The notes beneath the pieces are model-generated. The model did no database searches. It saw only the letters and a list, made by a program, of their open reading frames with translations, and was not told where the DNA came from. DNA of 64,000 nt. Source: Congeria kusceri. Lineage: Eukaryota; Mollusca; Bivalvia; Myida; Dreissenidae. The translations under genes and the position numbers were made by a program. The stretch is taken from assembly GCA_027627225.1 (NCBI GenBank), contig CM051040.1, positions 25,354,134-25,418,133 of the forward strand, written 5' to 3'. Shown here piece by piece: positions 34,993 through 46,034 of this stretch; position 1 is the first letter of the stretch, and each line of letters begins with the position of its first letter.

Positions 34993-36023
34993 TTATGTTA
35001 TATGATGAAAATGTTTTTTTTTTATCTGAAGCTTGTTAACTTTTGCAATTTATTACTTCAAGCGCCCTTATCATTTTTTTTTCCTTTTAGTTGTTCTTGT
35101 ATGCAGATATTTGTAGCTATAATGTTGACGTTAAATTTGCTATTAATTGTAAATTTATTAATATTATATTGTTTTTCTCAACGCATGTATCGCATTTATG
35201 TAGATACATGAGCTTTTGCGTTTGAACAAGCTAAGCTAAGCCAACCGTTATATAATCTAGAATCAAGATCCTTCTTTCTATCTTATAAATTACAATAAAT
35301 CGGCATTTGAATATTTAATTTGCAGAACTGACATCAATAATCTATAATTTACATTATCATCTTTAATCTGTATGTTTTCACTCAATAATATTTCATACGA
35401 TTGTAATATATATAGTATAATGTAAAGCGTAGGCCATATATAATGAGTGCATATATTGCATGCAGTCAGTTGTCTGTGCATGTGCGTCATTCATTATTAG
35501 TTTTATTACCAATAGAGTCATACATTTTAGCAATAGTTCTAGAATTGGCGATATTCTGTAGATCTTTATTAGTGTTCATTTTAGTGTTCATTTTACCTTA
35601 CAACGCAATATAGTTCCCGTCAAACACGTGTTATGGTTTTTATATAAGTATTATGATGCTTTATTTCATCGTGATCTGTTCGTTGTTTACATTCCCAATA
35701 TTTGGAAAATAAAACGTCAGAAAACTGATCACACATATGTCGTTCTGCTGATCACAGTGTGATATAATGGAAACAACTTTGGGAAATACTTGATGTACAT
35801 GATGTCTCAATACGGCGGACCTGTCAGCATTTAAACACGTTACCGATCAACCGATATGTATGCCCGAGTTTTGGGACAGAAATGAATTTACGCTTAAAAT
35901 GTATTCATGAAACAGTCATTCGGGCAACTGAAAAACTAAAACACGTGACACACGCCTTGTTAAAGGTGTATATATTTCGGATTGCAGCGCATATTGTACC
36001 TACTGATAAGGCGTAAAAAATGA
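34993..36023. other. Gene-free stretch
   Basis: AT-rich; a short direct repeat TTAGTGTTCATTT occurs near 35570. No gene supported. Confidence 0.45.
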
Positions 36024-36311
36024 TGTTTGTTTCAGGCTACCCGACCTACCCTAAAAAGGCACCGACCCTAGAACATTTTATTGAGTTTGTCAGATATTGT
36101 TTTGTGTTTTATTTACTTTTATCCAATACTTATTTTTTTTAAATAAGTGTTCGTTTTGATTGCATCCAGTTATAAACTTTGTTTAAGGATATCATATGTT
36201 TTTAATATTTATTCAGTTTAAGAATCTTCAAGTTGGCCATTTACCAAATAAAAAAGAATAAATCCCTACCTACTACCCTAATTTTCGGGGTCATGTAACC
36301 TGAAACAAACA
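36024..36311. mobile_element. TGTTTGTTTCAGG TIR MITE
   Basis: TGTTTGTTTCAGGCTACCCG at the left is mirrored by CATGTAACCTGAAACAAACA at the right. CCTACCCTAAAAA and CCTACTACCCTAATTTT lie just inside. It is 288 bp. A fragment of the same family starts near 10905 inside another element. Confidence 0.8.
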
Positions 36312-36459
36312 ATTTTTTTTAAAGCTTAAGTAAAACACATCCATCACAGTACTTGACATGTTTAACTTCCAATCACGTGGTGTAGATCCATTTCCTTCAC
36401 AGAGTTGGCGTTCCTTCCACTCCATTAACCGTCGTGTAAGATAGTGGGTGTATATTAAA

Positions 36460-36611
36460 AAATAATTTTCTCATTTTCGTTGTGTATCGGCTAATAAACA
36501 ACGATTTGCAGTTCTGCTGCGTATGAATTAAACCTGGTTTAATATACCACACGAGAAAGACAAATCGGTGTTTATTAGCCGATACACAACGAAAATGCGA
36601 AAATTATTTCG
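36460..36611. mobile_element. Foldback MITE of the CGTTGT/ACAACG family, intact copy
   Basis: TTTTCGTTGTGTATCGGCTA and ATAAACAACGATTT are matched in inverse by a right arm with nearly no mismatch. It is the best-preserved copy of the family seen at 14915, 16872 and 17410. Confidence 0.85.
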
Positions 36612-37347
36612 ATTCTAACGTGACCTGACAACATTTTCTGCAATTACAATGCGAACTATATCTTAAAGTTTCGGAACTATTTGTTTCGGGTTGTTTATTG
36701 GTAGTTTAACAACAACGGTGATTTATTTTTTATTTTATTTTTGTCTATAGAAATATCTGCACGTGTCATGTTAAAATATTAAATAACAGTTGCTTCGTTT
36801 ATTAATATGCGCGAATTAAAATAAGTGACAACAGAACACTTATTATAGTATTTGCAATAGTAATACCATCATTCATCAATGTCTTCATATATTTACTAGC
36901 AATGTCCGTGATTCATCAAGTGTGTGTAAAAACAGCCAGCCAAGTCCTTCGCGATCCGGTTTCGTCCCGACAGGAGTTATAAAGTATAATAAAGCATGAA
37001 TACAATATTATCATGATATAAACCCAATGTGCACAATTAACATTATTTTACAAATTTTACTATATATGCAATGAACATGTACAATAGTTACACACGCTGT
37101 GAGCATTATAAACACTTTAACTAAATATTAACTGTATCCACTGAAAATGAACAACAATATGCAAAGAATATACACGAGCTTTTGTGCACGCGATGGGCAT
37201 GCAAAACATACACACATATTCAGACAAGTGTAATTCTTATATCTGTGAAAGATCGCATGTCGTCCTCAAACAAAGCAGATGTAAATCTTCATGATTCAGT
37301 ATTTAAGTCGTCGAAAGAAACAAAATGAGGCTGTTGAACAAAATAAA
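36612..37347. other. Gene-free stretch
   Basis: No supported feature. Confidence 0.45.
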
Positions 37348-37460
37348 TGAGACATGTCGTGGGAAATTCGGGCTTAATGCGTGTGAGTAAATTTTCGTTC
37401 CGGATTAGCCTGTGCAGTCTGCACTGGCTTATCCAGGACAACACTTTCCCGTTTTAGTCT
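37348..37460 (+). mobile_element. GAGGCG foldback element, copy 7 (left part only)
   Basis: GAGACATGTCGTGGGAAATT through the first internal palindrome to ACTTTCCCG, then an abrupt change to sequence related to repeat ABC (CTGTTGGCGGAAGCCAATGG). Confidence 0.8.
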
Positions 37461-37681
37461 GTTGGCGGAAGCCAATGGTCTTTAGTAGGACTTTTTCGAA
37501 AGATTGAATCGCGTGAAATACTTGTTACTTTGCAGGATACGAAGCACTAACAATCGATAACCCATAAATAAAACAAAGTCATCATCATAGTTCAAACAGA
37601 AACAGTTATCTAACTGAGTAGAAATAGCCACAAAGCAGCAGTATCCTCCAGGCGAATGGGCGGAATGATGGACAAAGGGCT

Positions 37682-37752
37682 GACAAACAGACAGACAAAC
37701 AGACAGACAAATAGACGGACGGACGGACGGACGGACAGACAGACAGACGGCC
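37682..37752 (+). repeat. GACA/GACG microsatellite
   Basis: About 17 tetranucleotide units, GACA at both ends and GACG in the middle. Confidence 0.95.
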
Positions 37753-37859
37753 GTGATGGACTGGGTCATCATGGTCTGGGCCGTCAACGACTTGGGCCGT
37801 CCTGACCCGCATTCGTTGATTACGGAAAATAGTGTTTTCCAGCTTTGCTTCCCTGCTTT

Positions 37860-38235
37860 CAAGCCGCGAGACTCGATATCCGGGCGATATTTGAACGATA
37901 CAATATCGTGCCTCGCTTCGTGCGTCGCCGGAATATCGTGTATCGCTTCGTGTCTCGCTTCGCATCTCGTGTGTCGACATTTGAACTCGAGGCACGAGAA
38001 TTGCGCGAGACACAAAGCGAGGCAAGATATTTTACCGCGAGACACGATAATCAAGCGAAACGCGAAGCGAGACACGATATTTTGCCGCGAGATTTCGTGG
38101 TATGGGATACTGCGACAGTGCGAGATCTCGTGTTACAATATCTTGCCTCGCTTCTTGTCTCGCGGAAATATCGTGTCTCGCCTCGTGTTTCGCGCAATTC
38201 TCGTGTCTCGCCCTCGTCGTAAGAGGCGCGATATG
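37860..38235. repeat. Block of inverted GAGACACGATAT motifs
   Basis: Short motifs of the form GCGAGACACGATATT and inverse AATATCGTGTCTCGC recur (for example 37864, 37932, 37945, 38038, 38069, 38166, 38200) in both orientations. Intervening CGAGGC/GCCTCG adds further palindromes. As a result both strands carry long overlapping open frames, none protein-like. It is probably the subterminal region of an unidentified DNA element. Confidence 0.75.
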
Positions 38236-38507
38236 CCACATGGCGCTAACCGGATTCCGTAAGCGGATGCTTATTGTCAAAACCTAGTCATGACTAGTGA
38301 ACGACATTGCGAAGTACTAGTAATGTGTACTGCTACTAATTACCTGGTATATAAATATTAAATTTATACGAAAACATACTTTTAAATATCTGTTTGCAAT
38401 TTCAATAATAACAACAAAAAATATGGTTGTCGCAGTGATTACCTATATAGCTCAAGTATAATTACAAGAAAAGGGTTTAAAAAAAGAATAGCCCCCCCCA
38501 AAAAAGG

Positions 38508-38578
38508 TCTCACCGGGGTTCGAACGCGGGGCCTCCAGATTAAAAGGCTATCGCCTTAACAACTAGGCCATTCCGACA
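38508..38578 (-). mobile_element. tRNA-like sequence (possible SINE head)
   Basis: On the minus strand it reads GTCGGAATGGCCTAGTTG, GTTAAGGCGATAGCC, then GCGTTCGAACCCC: A-box and B-box regions like a Ser/Leu-type tRNA. The anticodon arm does not pair well and no CCA-end match was found, so a functional tRNA is unlikely. A covariance-model scan would decide. Confidence 0.55.
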
Positions 38579-39830
38579 TTTATGTGCATTTTGCATTATT
38601 TACTTTATGTAAGTGATCCAGGTGTTGTCAGCAATTTTAACGAAAACAACAGAAACAGCCCAAATTATTCCATCGTTTAGCGTTACAACCGCTTTATAAT
38701 TTTATCAAGTTCAACTGATGATTACTAATAAACGAAGCGGTATTTGCAGTATATTTCTATGTCCGTAGTGTTATTATTTCGCTCCCTTGTGTATACTGAT
38801 ATTAATTTTTTTTATGAATCTGTGACAAAAAGTTGAAAACAATGTCAGTTCGTCAGCCTGTGAACTGGTCCCTTTAATACTGTTCGGTCTACCAACTTTT
38901 CTGGCATATGTAAACATTAACATCTATATGAGCGTTCTGCACGAATTTATGAAGGTACATTTACAAGTTACAATTCAAATTACTGTATCTTCCATCTATT
39001 GCTTATTTTTGGACCACTAGTTGAAATTTTATCAAGACCAAACCATGTACCGAACAGTATCTTGACCTTTTTAGTACATTTCCACTACATGTGACATGTT
39101 CTTGTTTAAATATTATGAGATGGGGTATTGATTGATTATCATTTCATCGCGATATTCAAGGTTTGTTTGCCTAATTTTCAAGTCGTGTTCTTCAATCGCT
39201 ACGGCCAGGCCAACTTCGCGTTTTCATAATGTTTCCCGATGCCGCAGTAGCAGAATAATAGTACCTGGGCCCAAAATCTATAAAGAGCCAAAGGATTGTC
39301 TTAACTAAAGTTATACTTAAATGAAAATTTTTCAATTCAATTTCTCTGTGAAAATCAATATTTTTTTATAATATAGTAAAATAAAAACCTACAACACTAA
39401 AGTTGATTCTTAATCGAAACAAAGTCTTTCATCATAATACAATAACCTTTAAGCGAAACTGGCACAGACTGAATGAATTTAAGTATTTGAAGAAATTAAC
39501 AGACGTTTTTTTACAAGGAGTTTTGTGGATACCGACCACGAATTATGGTCCTCGTTGTAAATATAATACAATGCGTTTATCACATGCTATACTTTGTTTT
39601 CCGTGCAATACAGCCATTACGAATATTTTTATTTTACACATGTGTAAGATAACATTTTGAGCGTTTTCATTGGCTACATATTCTTTTACTGACCAATCGT
39701 ATTAAGTTATTTTGCTGAAATGACCTCGTCAACATGAAATGACGTCACGTCAGTACACAACTTTTAGGATTTACCAACATCCTTTGGTAAAATTATGTTT
39801 ATTTTTCGTTTGAAGACATGTGATTAAAAA
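38579..39830. other. Gene-free stretch
   Basis: An 85-codon plus frame at 39403-39660 has no recognisable domain. No other feature could be supported. Confidence 0.45.
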
Positions 39831-39963
39831 GATTTGACAAAAGTTGTCATTTCATACCATATTTTATTAAACTCGTCCAGGAAATTCGTTAGTGACGCTT
39901 ACTAACACAATTCCTGAATTCGTTTAATAAATTATGGTATGAAATGACAACTCGTGTCAGATC
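39831..39963. repeat. Foldback, stem about 60 bp
   Basis: GATTTGACAAAAGTTGTCAT, TTCATACCAT and TTTATTAAAC at the left pair with the right half down to a loop of about 7 bases (TGACGCT). It is a near-complete palindrome; probably a MITE. Confidence 0.85.
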
Positions 39964-40329
39964 CTATATACTGAATATGTTAAACTTGTACGGACCAAGA
40001 ATCATTGAAACGAAACGATACAATTTTTGTGTAAAGGCACTAATACAAGTTCCTAAGTGTTAAACCAATATTTTATGGGCATGTATATATATATGATAAT
40101 ATATTGTCTATATTAGTTGTCATGCTTTGATCTGATTTTTATATTTAAGGGGGTATGTGTACTTTTCCATGTATTTCAAGTTGTTGATAAGCAAAAATTA
40201 GTTCGAATGTTCTGAAAGCTAAGTGCATTCGTAAACATGCTGTCTGCAAACGTGTAATTGATTATATTTACAAAACGCCAAATTTCTTTAAGGCAATCAC
40301 CCAATGAGTATTACCGCAAACAATACGCA

Positions 40330-41195
40330 ATATATTCGAATGTGGGTGCATATGTGACAAGGGTTATTCACATGTTCAAAGGGCGCATTCAAGGGGATTT
40401 TAAATTTATTAAAACACTGCGGATGTTTTGTTCCAGTAGTAAAGGTGCTAGTATATCAAAGTCAAGATGCTAACATTTATCTGAAAGTTGTATGCTCTGC
40501 AGTACAATACCTTCATTTGTGATAACAATATATGAGTATCAAGGTATCAACACCTTATCCTTAAGTTTCCAGACAATTTACACCCGTATTAGTTTATAAA
40601 CGCTCCATCTGCAAGGTCGTTCTAGTTAGACTGCAGGTGGTAGCCAATATGATTTGGAAGCGCTATTCTCAAATCAGTATCGCGGGAACTACTTTTGTGA
40701 CTCTGCAGGCCAAACGCCAGTAAATCGAAACCACGAATGGTGCGCGGGAACTACTTTTGTGACTCTGCAGGCCAAACGTCAGTAAATCGAAACCACGAAT
40801 GGTGCGCGGGAACTACTTTTGTGACTCTGCAGGCCAAACGTCAGTAAATCGAAACCACGAATGGTGCTTCTTCAAAACAGCGAAACCTCATGCCTGTTTT
40901 CTTATCATTAAATTACTTAAGATGATGCATTACATGTTTATTCTCAATGTTATTTATTACACCTATAGTTCATGAAGTGTCAATTTATTAAAACTGTTAC
41001 TAAAAACTTAAATCACACTCCTACTTACGCTATTAAATTGTATGCATCCTAAATATTCACCTGAGTGTCCAGGGATAATACTACTCATGTCCAACTTTCA
41101 ATCCGGTCTCTAAGGGAGATAACTCGTATGTGCCACTTTAACGAAGATGATGGGCTTGGCTGACCTCGAGGCTCCTTCTCAAATATCGGATAACA
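40330..41195 (+). repeat. Dispersed repeat ABC, parts A and B
   Basis: Matches the inverse of 51967-52700. It includes GCATTCAAGGGGATTTTAAA, CAGACAATTTACACC, a 62-bp tandem triplet (listed separately) and, as part B (41048-41195), ATTCACCTGAGTGTCC, TCTAAGGGAGATAACTC and ATCGGATAACA. Part C, present after B in the intact minus copy, is missing here. Confidence 0.75.
40682..40867 (+). repeat. 62-bp tandem triplication
   Basis: Three units starting GCGGGAACTACTTTTGTGAC at 40682, 40744 and 40806, almost identical. Other copies of repeat ABC have one unit, so this is a recent local amplification. Confidence 0.95.
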
Positions 41196-41494
41196 AAACA
41201 GCACAGAATTTTATTACACATAAACTTTACAGTTTCTAGTGTTTAACAATAATACATTATACATTATAGTAAGTAATCATTTATTTTAATATTTCTGGAA
41301 CAGGATGAACTTGACAAGATATAAATGAAACTTGTATTTTCACACATAAGAATAGTACATCTAGTTAAAATGGAATTGTTTTCGTATGACCATTGAAGTA
41401 AACAACAATTATATAACAATAACAACATGAATATCATATTAATTAAGCAGTAGTGGTACAGAATATGTTTAAAGATATACATCAATATGCATAT

Positions 41495-42123
41495 CTGGTG
41501 CATAACGTTGACTACTAGTTCGTCCTCATCTACATCTAAAATTTCCCCAGGATATGGTTTCCCTTCATATTCAACCACACAGTATCGACCTACCAGAGAC
41601 TCATCGACGACCTCCACCTTCTGCAAAACAGTTCCCTACAAATAAAATAAAACAGAGCAAACAATAATTTTGCTTTGACTTATTGAACAAACAGGCTTTA
41701 GATAATTCAGATGAAAATAAAAAATTCATTTTAAATTTATTTAAAATGACTGTAACTCAAAATAAATAAACATTGAATAATACACATTAAACTGAAACTC
41801 GAACTAAATCAGTATACAAGAATTTCACTTCAGTTAACAGCTACACAAAACGTGTTTTGCTTTTAAACATAACAGCGATCGAGACATACATGTATTTTGC
41901 AAATTCTGTCCGTTTTATACATGATACAACAGATAAACCATATTATGTAAGCGCAAAGACAACATACCGTTTGACTGTCTGCTCTGATATCTGGATTCTC
42001 TGCATTGTTGTTGACAACACAACCTGAAAAGCATGTTTTGACTGGATGGAAACAGTTGCAGTCCCAACCACAAAAGCAGCTCAGGTGACGGGAATGTATT
42101 GTGTATGGCTCAGTCACAACGAC
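41495..42123 (-). pseudogene. Transposase-like gene, C-terminal segment with intron
   Basis: VVVTEPYTIHSRHLSCFCGW through CNCFHPVKTCFSGCVVNNNA to a donor at 41967 (ACG|GTATGTTG). The acceptor at 41636 (TTTGTAG) leads into GTVLQKVEVVDESLVGRYCV. Both junctions are in phase 0 and the frame is open across them. After VMHQ the reading diverges into AT-rich sequence with no donor site, so the 3' end is truncated. Confidence 0.65.
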
Positions 42124-42442
42124 CTGCAAAGTGGCAAGTATCACATGCTATAAACAGTGTAAGTACAAGTTTAGAGAGCATGAACAAGTTGTTTTTAGAC
42201 CTGAACTGAGTCGGTCCATCCGACACAAAGTGAACCTTATCAATTTTTTTGTCGAATGTTATTTGTTTTAATACAGGGTACAAGTGCGCCCATATAGCCA
42301 TTGGGCCATGGTGTAAATTGTCTGACACTGCGCAGAATGATTTCGTTTGTGATTTTAAATAAGCAACTCCCGTGTGTAGCGAAATTTGTTGCTGTGAAGC
42401 TCCAAAATGAACACTCTGTATTTCACTTACATACTTACAGCT

Positions 42443-43046
42443 TTAATTTTCAGAGAAATCAATATGTATAATCACAGAGTCTTCTGAGAGCGAATCCTTA
42501 AGGTTTCGTATTTCTTTGAATTGATGTCTTATGTTGTAAATATGCCTTGCTGCTCGCTGAAGGTCAGTCATGCATTCCTTTGAAAGGTTTTCTAGAGTAC
42601 CATATTCTTTTTGCTTTATTGTTTTCGATATTTTTTTCTTTTCCACATTTCCTTGTTCATTCATTTTCTCTTTTTCGAACTGCATATTTTTCCACATATA
42701 CCAATAAAGTTGGCGACCATCGGCATTTGTAAATACTATTTCTTTGTTTTTGCATTCTTTGCATTCTCTGTACATGCATTCTTTTTTATCAATGCTGCAG
42801 GTTATTTTCTGCAGAAGAGTGTCAATGTCCTTGATGTTAATGTCTTTCTCCTGGAAAAATTTGTTTATCTTGTACTGGATATTTTCGTGTATTTTGCAAC
42901 GACATGTTTCTTTGTGTTTCTCCATTGGTTTTATAACCCAAAAAGGTTTAAGTTTATAAAAAAGGCTGTACGATAGTTTGCTGTTGTTTTCCAGTATAAA
43001 CTTTGCATGAATGTTCTTGATACTGTCGTTTAGCAGCCGTATCTTT
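42443..43046 (-). pseudogene. Transposase-like gene, middle segment
   Basis: The frame continues from the frameshift through FYKLKPFWVIKPMEKHKETC, the Cys-rich stretch and ADGRQLYWYMWKNMQ to DSVIIHIDFSEN, where TAA ends it. Beyond the stop the same frame stays open through CKYVSEIQSVHFGASQQQI to KVHFVSDGPTQFRSK. The stop is therefore a point change in an otherwise preserved frame. The ATG at 42925 within this segment is internal. Confidence 0.7.
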
Positions 43047-43854
43047 TCTTTACTCCATGGCGTGTAATCGATGACTTCTTGCCTCCCATCACCCGAGAAT
43101 TGTTATCTCTTTCAAAAAAGTTGACGACCATTATTTTGATCACTGATGGCATGTTTGGCTTTCTTTCTTTGTGTAGGTATGATGTGTTGTTCCTTTTACT
43201 GATCCCCAGAACATTTCGGGCATATTGACCAAGCATATATTTTTTTAATATTTGGTTTTTCCATATTATTTCCCTTAACAGGGTCTTATCCTTCTGATTT
43301 GCACTTGTATTCATGATTTTGATATTTCTGACCATTATTAAATGGAGGGTGAGTGCTTTTCTAAGTTCGTTAGATCTGATCTTCCAGTCCACGCCTTTAG
43401 TTATTTCTGAAGTGTCGTTCTTCTTGCTCAGGCGGTATGCACGCTTCTTATATCGTTCCTTCAATCTCCGCTCACAGTCAAATTTAACTCTCAGGGCAAA
43501 GAGATCTCTATATGCCTTTGAATTTTCTTTCCTTGAACGTTTTATTCCGCGTTTCTTGGAATGTTGTGGGTTGGCCATCTCATCTGTAGGACTTTGTGGG
43601 GGACTCAGCTGGTTCTGTACATGTTGCCAAATCATCGAATCTTTCTGCCTCTTGGCTTTCTGATTTTTTTTCCAGTTCCGTCTTGTTTTTCTTTTCTCTC
43701 TCTCGTTCATCTGATTGATAGATTTCAATGTACCATTGTTTCGTCTTCGTTGATAGCGCTCGCGTTCCTTTTCTTTATATTTCAGGTGTTTACCTGGATC
43801 CTCCCTTTGACGCTTTCTCCAAAGCGCCGCACGCTCTCCACATGTTAGTGCCAT
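43030..43854 (-). pseudogene. Transposase-like gene, N-terminal segment
   Basis: ATG-started frame of 274 codons: MALTCGERAALWRKRQREDP, a Lys/Arg/Glu-rich stretch with NEREKRKTRRNWKKNQKAKR near residues 50-70, then a predicted helical region. It ends in an artificial tail after the frameshift at an A-rich spot (GTAAAGAAAAGATACGG on the coding strand). The next frame resumes at RLLNDSIKNIHAKFILENNS. Confidence 0.7.
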
Positions 43855-44140
43855 GTATTTGAAGACACTTTATATTGGGGTGTAATCATATCATGTGTTA
43901 TCTAAAAATGAACGACTAAAATTAACATAAATAGGCCTTATTAAATCGTTTCTCAAATATATAGTTTAATGTCGATTTTGGCTTTTACAAGTACACAAAA
44001 TATTGATGTTGATTCTAAATCAATGACAATATTCAACTAAATATAATCTTTATTTTATTTTATTTGTTTTTATTTAGTTTGCATTTGGTATATGCATATA
44101 TCTATTAATAAAGCTCTAATTGTTTTCTACTGTTTTAATG

Positions 44141-44548
44141 TCATTACCGAAACGCGCATGTCATTACCGTAACAAAAGAAATCGTTTCGGTAATGACCGT
44201 TGTGGTAATGATAAATAATTCATTTCTCGTCGGTAGCCATGTTTGTTCTTCTTGTTTACCCCTCTTTTACACTGCTTTGTCAGGATAACCAACCGTGCAA
44301 CCTCTTCAAACAATAATCAGAAGTAATGCATGTTATGAAAGAGATATAATTTTCGTTCGGTAATGACACAACATTTTATGTATTTTTTAAAAATCTTATT
44401 TTACCTCAAAAGCAGATTTCCAAAGCGTCCTGCACTTCACTTTCAGATATTTCGCGCCATGACGTCATACCGAGTACGTTATACGGATGACGATTTATGT
44501 TCAATGTATATTGAGTTACAGGAAACGTTTAAGCCGTTGCGGTAATGT
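44141..44548. promoter_or_regulatory. Cluster of CGGTAATGA motifs upstream of the pseudogene
   Basis: TCATTACCG or its inverse CGGTAATGA (one mismatch allowed) occurs at 44141, 44161, 44185, 44203, 44356 and 44538. The pair TCATTACCGAAACG / CGTTTCGGTAATGA forms a palindrome at 44141-44196. The cluster lies 290-690 bases upstream of the pseudogene's ATG. Repeated short motifs beside a transposase gene often bind the transposase; this is inference. Confidence 0.6.
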
Positions 44549-45041
44549 CAAGCACCTTGGGACATGTAAAAAACCCATCTGATATTCTTTTGGTGGTACT
44601 TATATTACTAAAAAAAAACTTTTGTTTAATGCTTGTTAAACATTTCTGTTAATCACCATGTGAAAAAATGCAATATTAGTGAACACAACGAAGACGTGGA
44701 TAAGTTTTAAAAATTGCCACCTATGAATGGGGACATGGATTTTTCCTACAAATCGACTATACCTGGGTAGAAATCTTAAAAATTAATAAATATCTGTTGA
44801 ACTTAACAGGCAGTTCTTTTTTTTCAAACTTAATTTACATGATGTTAGTTTAGACAATTCATGTTTCACATTTATTCCTTAGGTTTTGTGTTGATCTTTT
44901 GCTTTGAAAATAAAGGGACCAAAAAACATCACTTTTTGAAGAATTACCCATGCACATATATACAAACATCTATTATTAATTGTTCATCATAATATTTTGG
45001 CGAATACTTAATGCCTCTGATATGTACTTGCTTAACCTAAA

Positions 45042-45330
45042 CGTTATTCACCTAAATATTCACATGAGTATCCTGGGATAAGACTACTCATGTCCAACTT
45101 GGTATCTAAGGGAGATAACTCTTTGGCCACGAAGATGGCGGGCTTTGCTGAACTCGAGGCTCCATGTCAAATTTCGGATAACAGTAGGTCGCATAACACC
45201 TACTGAGTGATAATTAATTGTCCATTATCTGTAAATGATCGAGTTCGTAAGAGATGGCTCTGACTCTTATAAATCATCGTGTGAACCATTAATGTGCTTA
45301 TATGTTTTCGACATGTATTGTACGAGTTGT
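45042..45330 (+). repeat. Dispersed repeat ABC, parts B and C
   Basis: ATTCACATGAGTATCCTGGG, TCTAAGGGAGATAACTC and TTTCGGATAACA (part B), then GTAGGTCGCATAACACC to TACGAGTTGTCAGA (part C). It matches the inverse of 51810-52115 continuously. Confidence 0.8.
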
Positions 45331-45688
45331 CAGATGTCATTCCTGAATCAAAAAAATCTTTGCATAATATTTCAATGTATCTAACTATCCTACACTTATA
45401 TATCTGGTGAAAAAACGACATCAAATGATTATCATGATTCACGAACCTCTAGCTCAGAAAGTCTTTTGAAGGTCAAAACGAAAGGTCCAGTCGTGTTCAG
45501 TGCAGGCAACCAATTCACACATCTAGACACAGACTTATTTAAGTCATCTGATAAAATTTTAACTTTTTATGTTTATGTTTAAGCGACAATTTCAAATCGG
45601 AGCTTGTATGTGACACCAAAATTTAAAATTGAAGTATTGTAAAACACAAAGAATAAATACAATATGAACTTACTACAAGACAAAGACT

Positions 45689-46034
45689 TTAAAGCAGCAG
45701 CCCAGAAATATGTTTAAAAAAATAAAAATTTGCAGAAATCGTTTCTAATGGACATCTTACCGATCAAAATACAAACAGCCGCATTGAAATCTATAAAGTA
45801 ATAACGTTTTCGTAACTTTTCTGTATGCGATAGCTGGTGATGCCGCTGGAGTAAATCAGCATGTACATTAATAGTATTTATTCCGTTCGTACCAAGCGTT
45901 TTCGAACATAGACAATATAAAATGCCTTTTGTAAATAAAACAAAGTTTTCAGTCGAGTCAACGTCATTAACGTTCATTAGAACTAATGCAAATTTAAGAT
46001 GTATTGAATTATTGTCAATGGAATGCGGCTTTAA
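45689..46034 (-). mobile_element. TTAA-flanked MITE, copy 3
   Basis: TTTAAAGCAGCAGCCCAGAA to GGAATGCGGCTTTAA; same family and orientation as 25403, 346 bp. Confidence 0.85.

Larger units (their letters stand above)
41495..43854 (-). pseudogene. Degenerate transposase-like gene (RNase H-type candidate)
   Basis: A multi-exon minus-strand gene that I recognise as one of the multi-copy, basic-N-terminus families of marine invertebrates and fish; the family has no name that I can give. Order: basic charged N-terminus, a long coiled-coil-like region, a Cys-rich stretch (CRCK..CSID..CMYRECKECKNK), then IIHIDFSEN and KVHFVSDGPTQFRSK. The last two are candidate first and second acidic blocks of a DDE-type fold. 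A CFCGWDCNCFHPVKTCF motif and a C-terminal VVEYEGKPYPGEILDVD block follow. Lesions: one-base frameshift near 43045; TAA at 42443-42445 directly after FSEN; one codon apparently missing in SDGP-T-QF; nearly all sequence between the SDGP block and the Cys motif gone; 3' end lost after VMHQ (41495). A 332-base GT-AG intron is retained, so it is not a retrocopy. The transposase role is inferred. Confidence 0.7.
41196..45041. other. 3.85-kb segment between two direct copies of part B
   Basis: This interval carries the transposase-like pseudogene and a cluster of CGGTAATGA motifs. It is bounded by part B of repeat ABC on both sides (41048-41195 and 45042-45183). The intact inverse copy at 51800-52700 has a single B and no such insert. 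Confidence 0.6.

Noticed and set aside
37482..38287. Several long overlapping frames on both strands
   Set aside because: They follow from the GACA microsatellite and the inverted GAGACACGATAT block; no protein family resemblance.
38508..38578. Functional tRNA gene
   Set aside because: A and B boxes are present, but the anticodon arm pairs poorly; a SINE head is more likely.
40682..40867. CRISPR-like array (62-bp repeats)
   Set aside because: Units are contiguous without spacers and the DNA is eukaryotic; simple tandem triplication.
42124..42166. A 43-base intron in the transposase-like gene
   Set aside because: GT and AG are present and the frame would continue, but the region expected between the flanking motifs is missing; an internal deletion explains it better.
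42547..43848. Plus-strand frames (Phe/Leu-rich) opposite the transposase-like pseudogene
   Set aside because: Antisense shadows of a Lys/Arg/Glu-rich coding strand.
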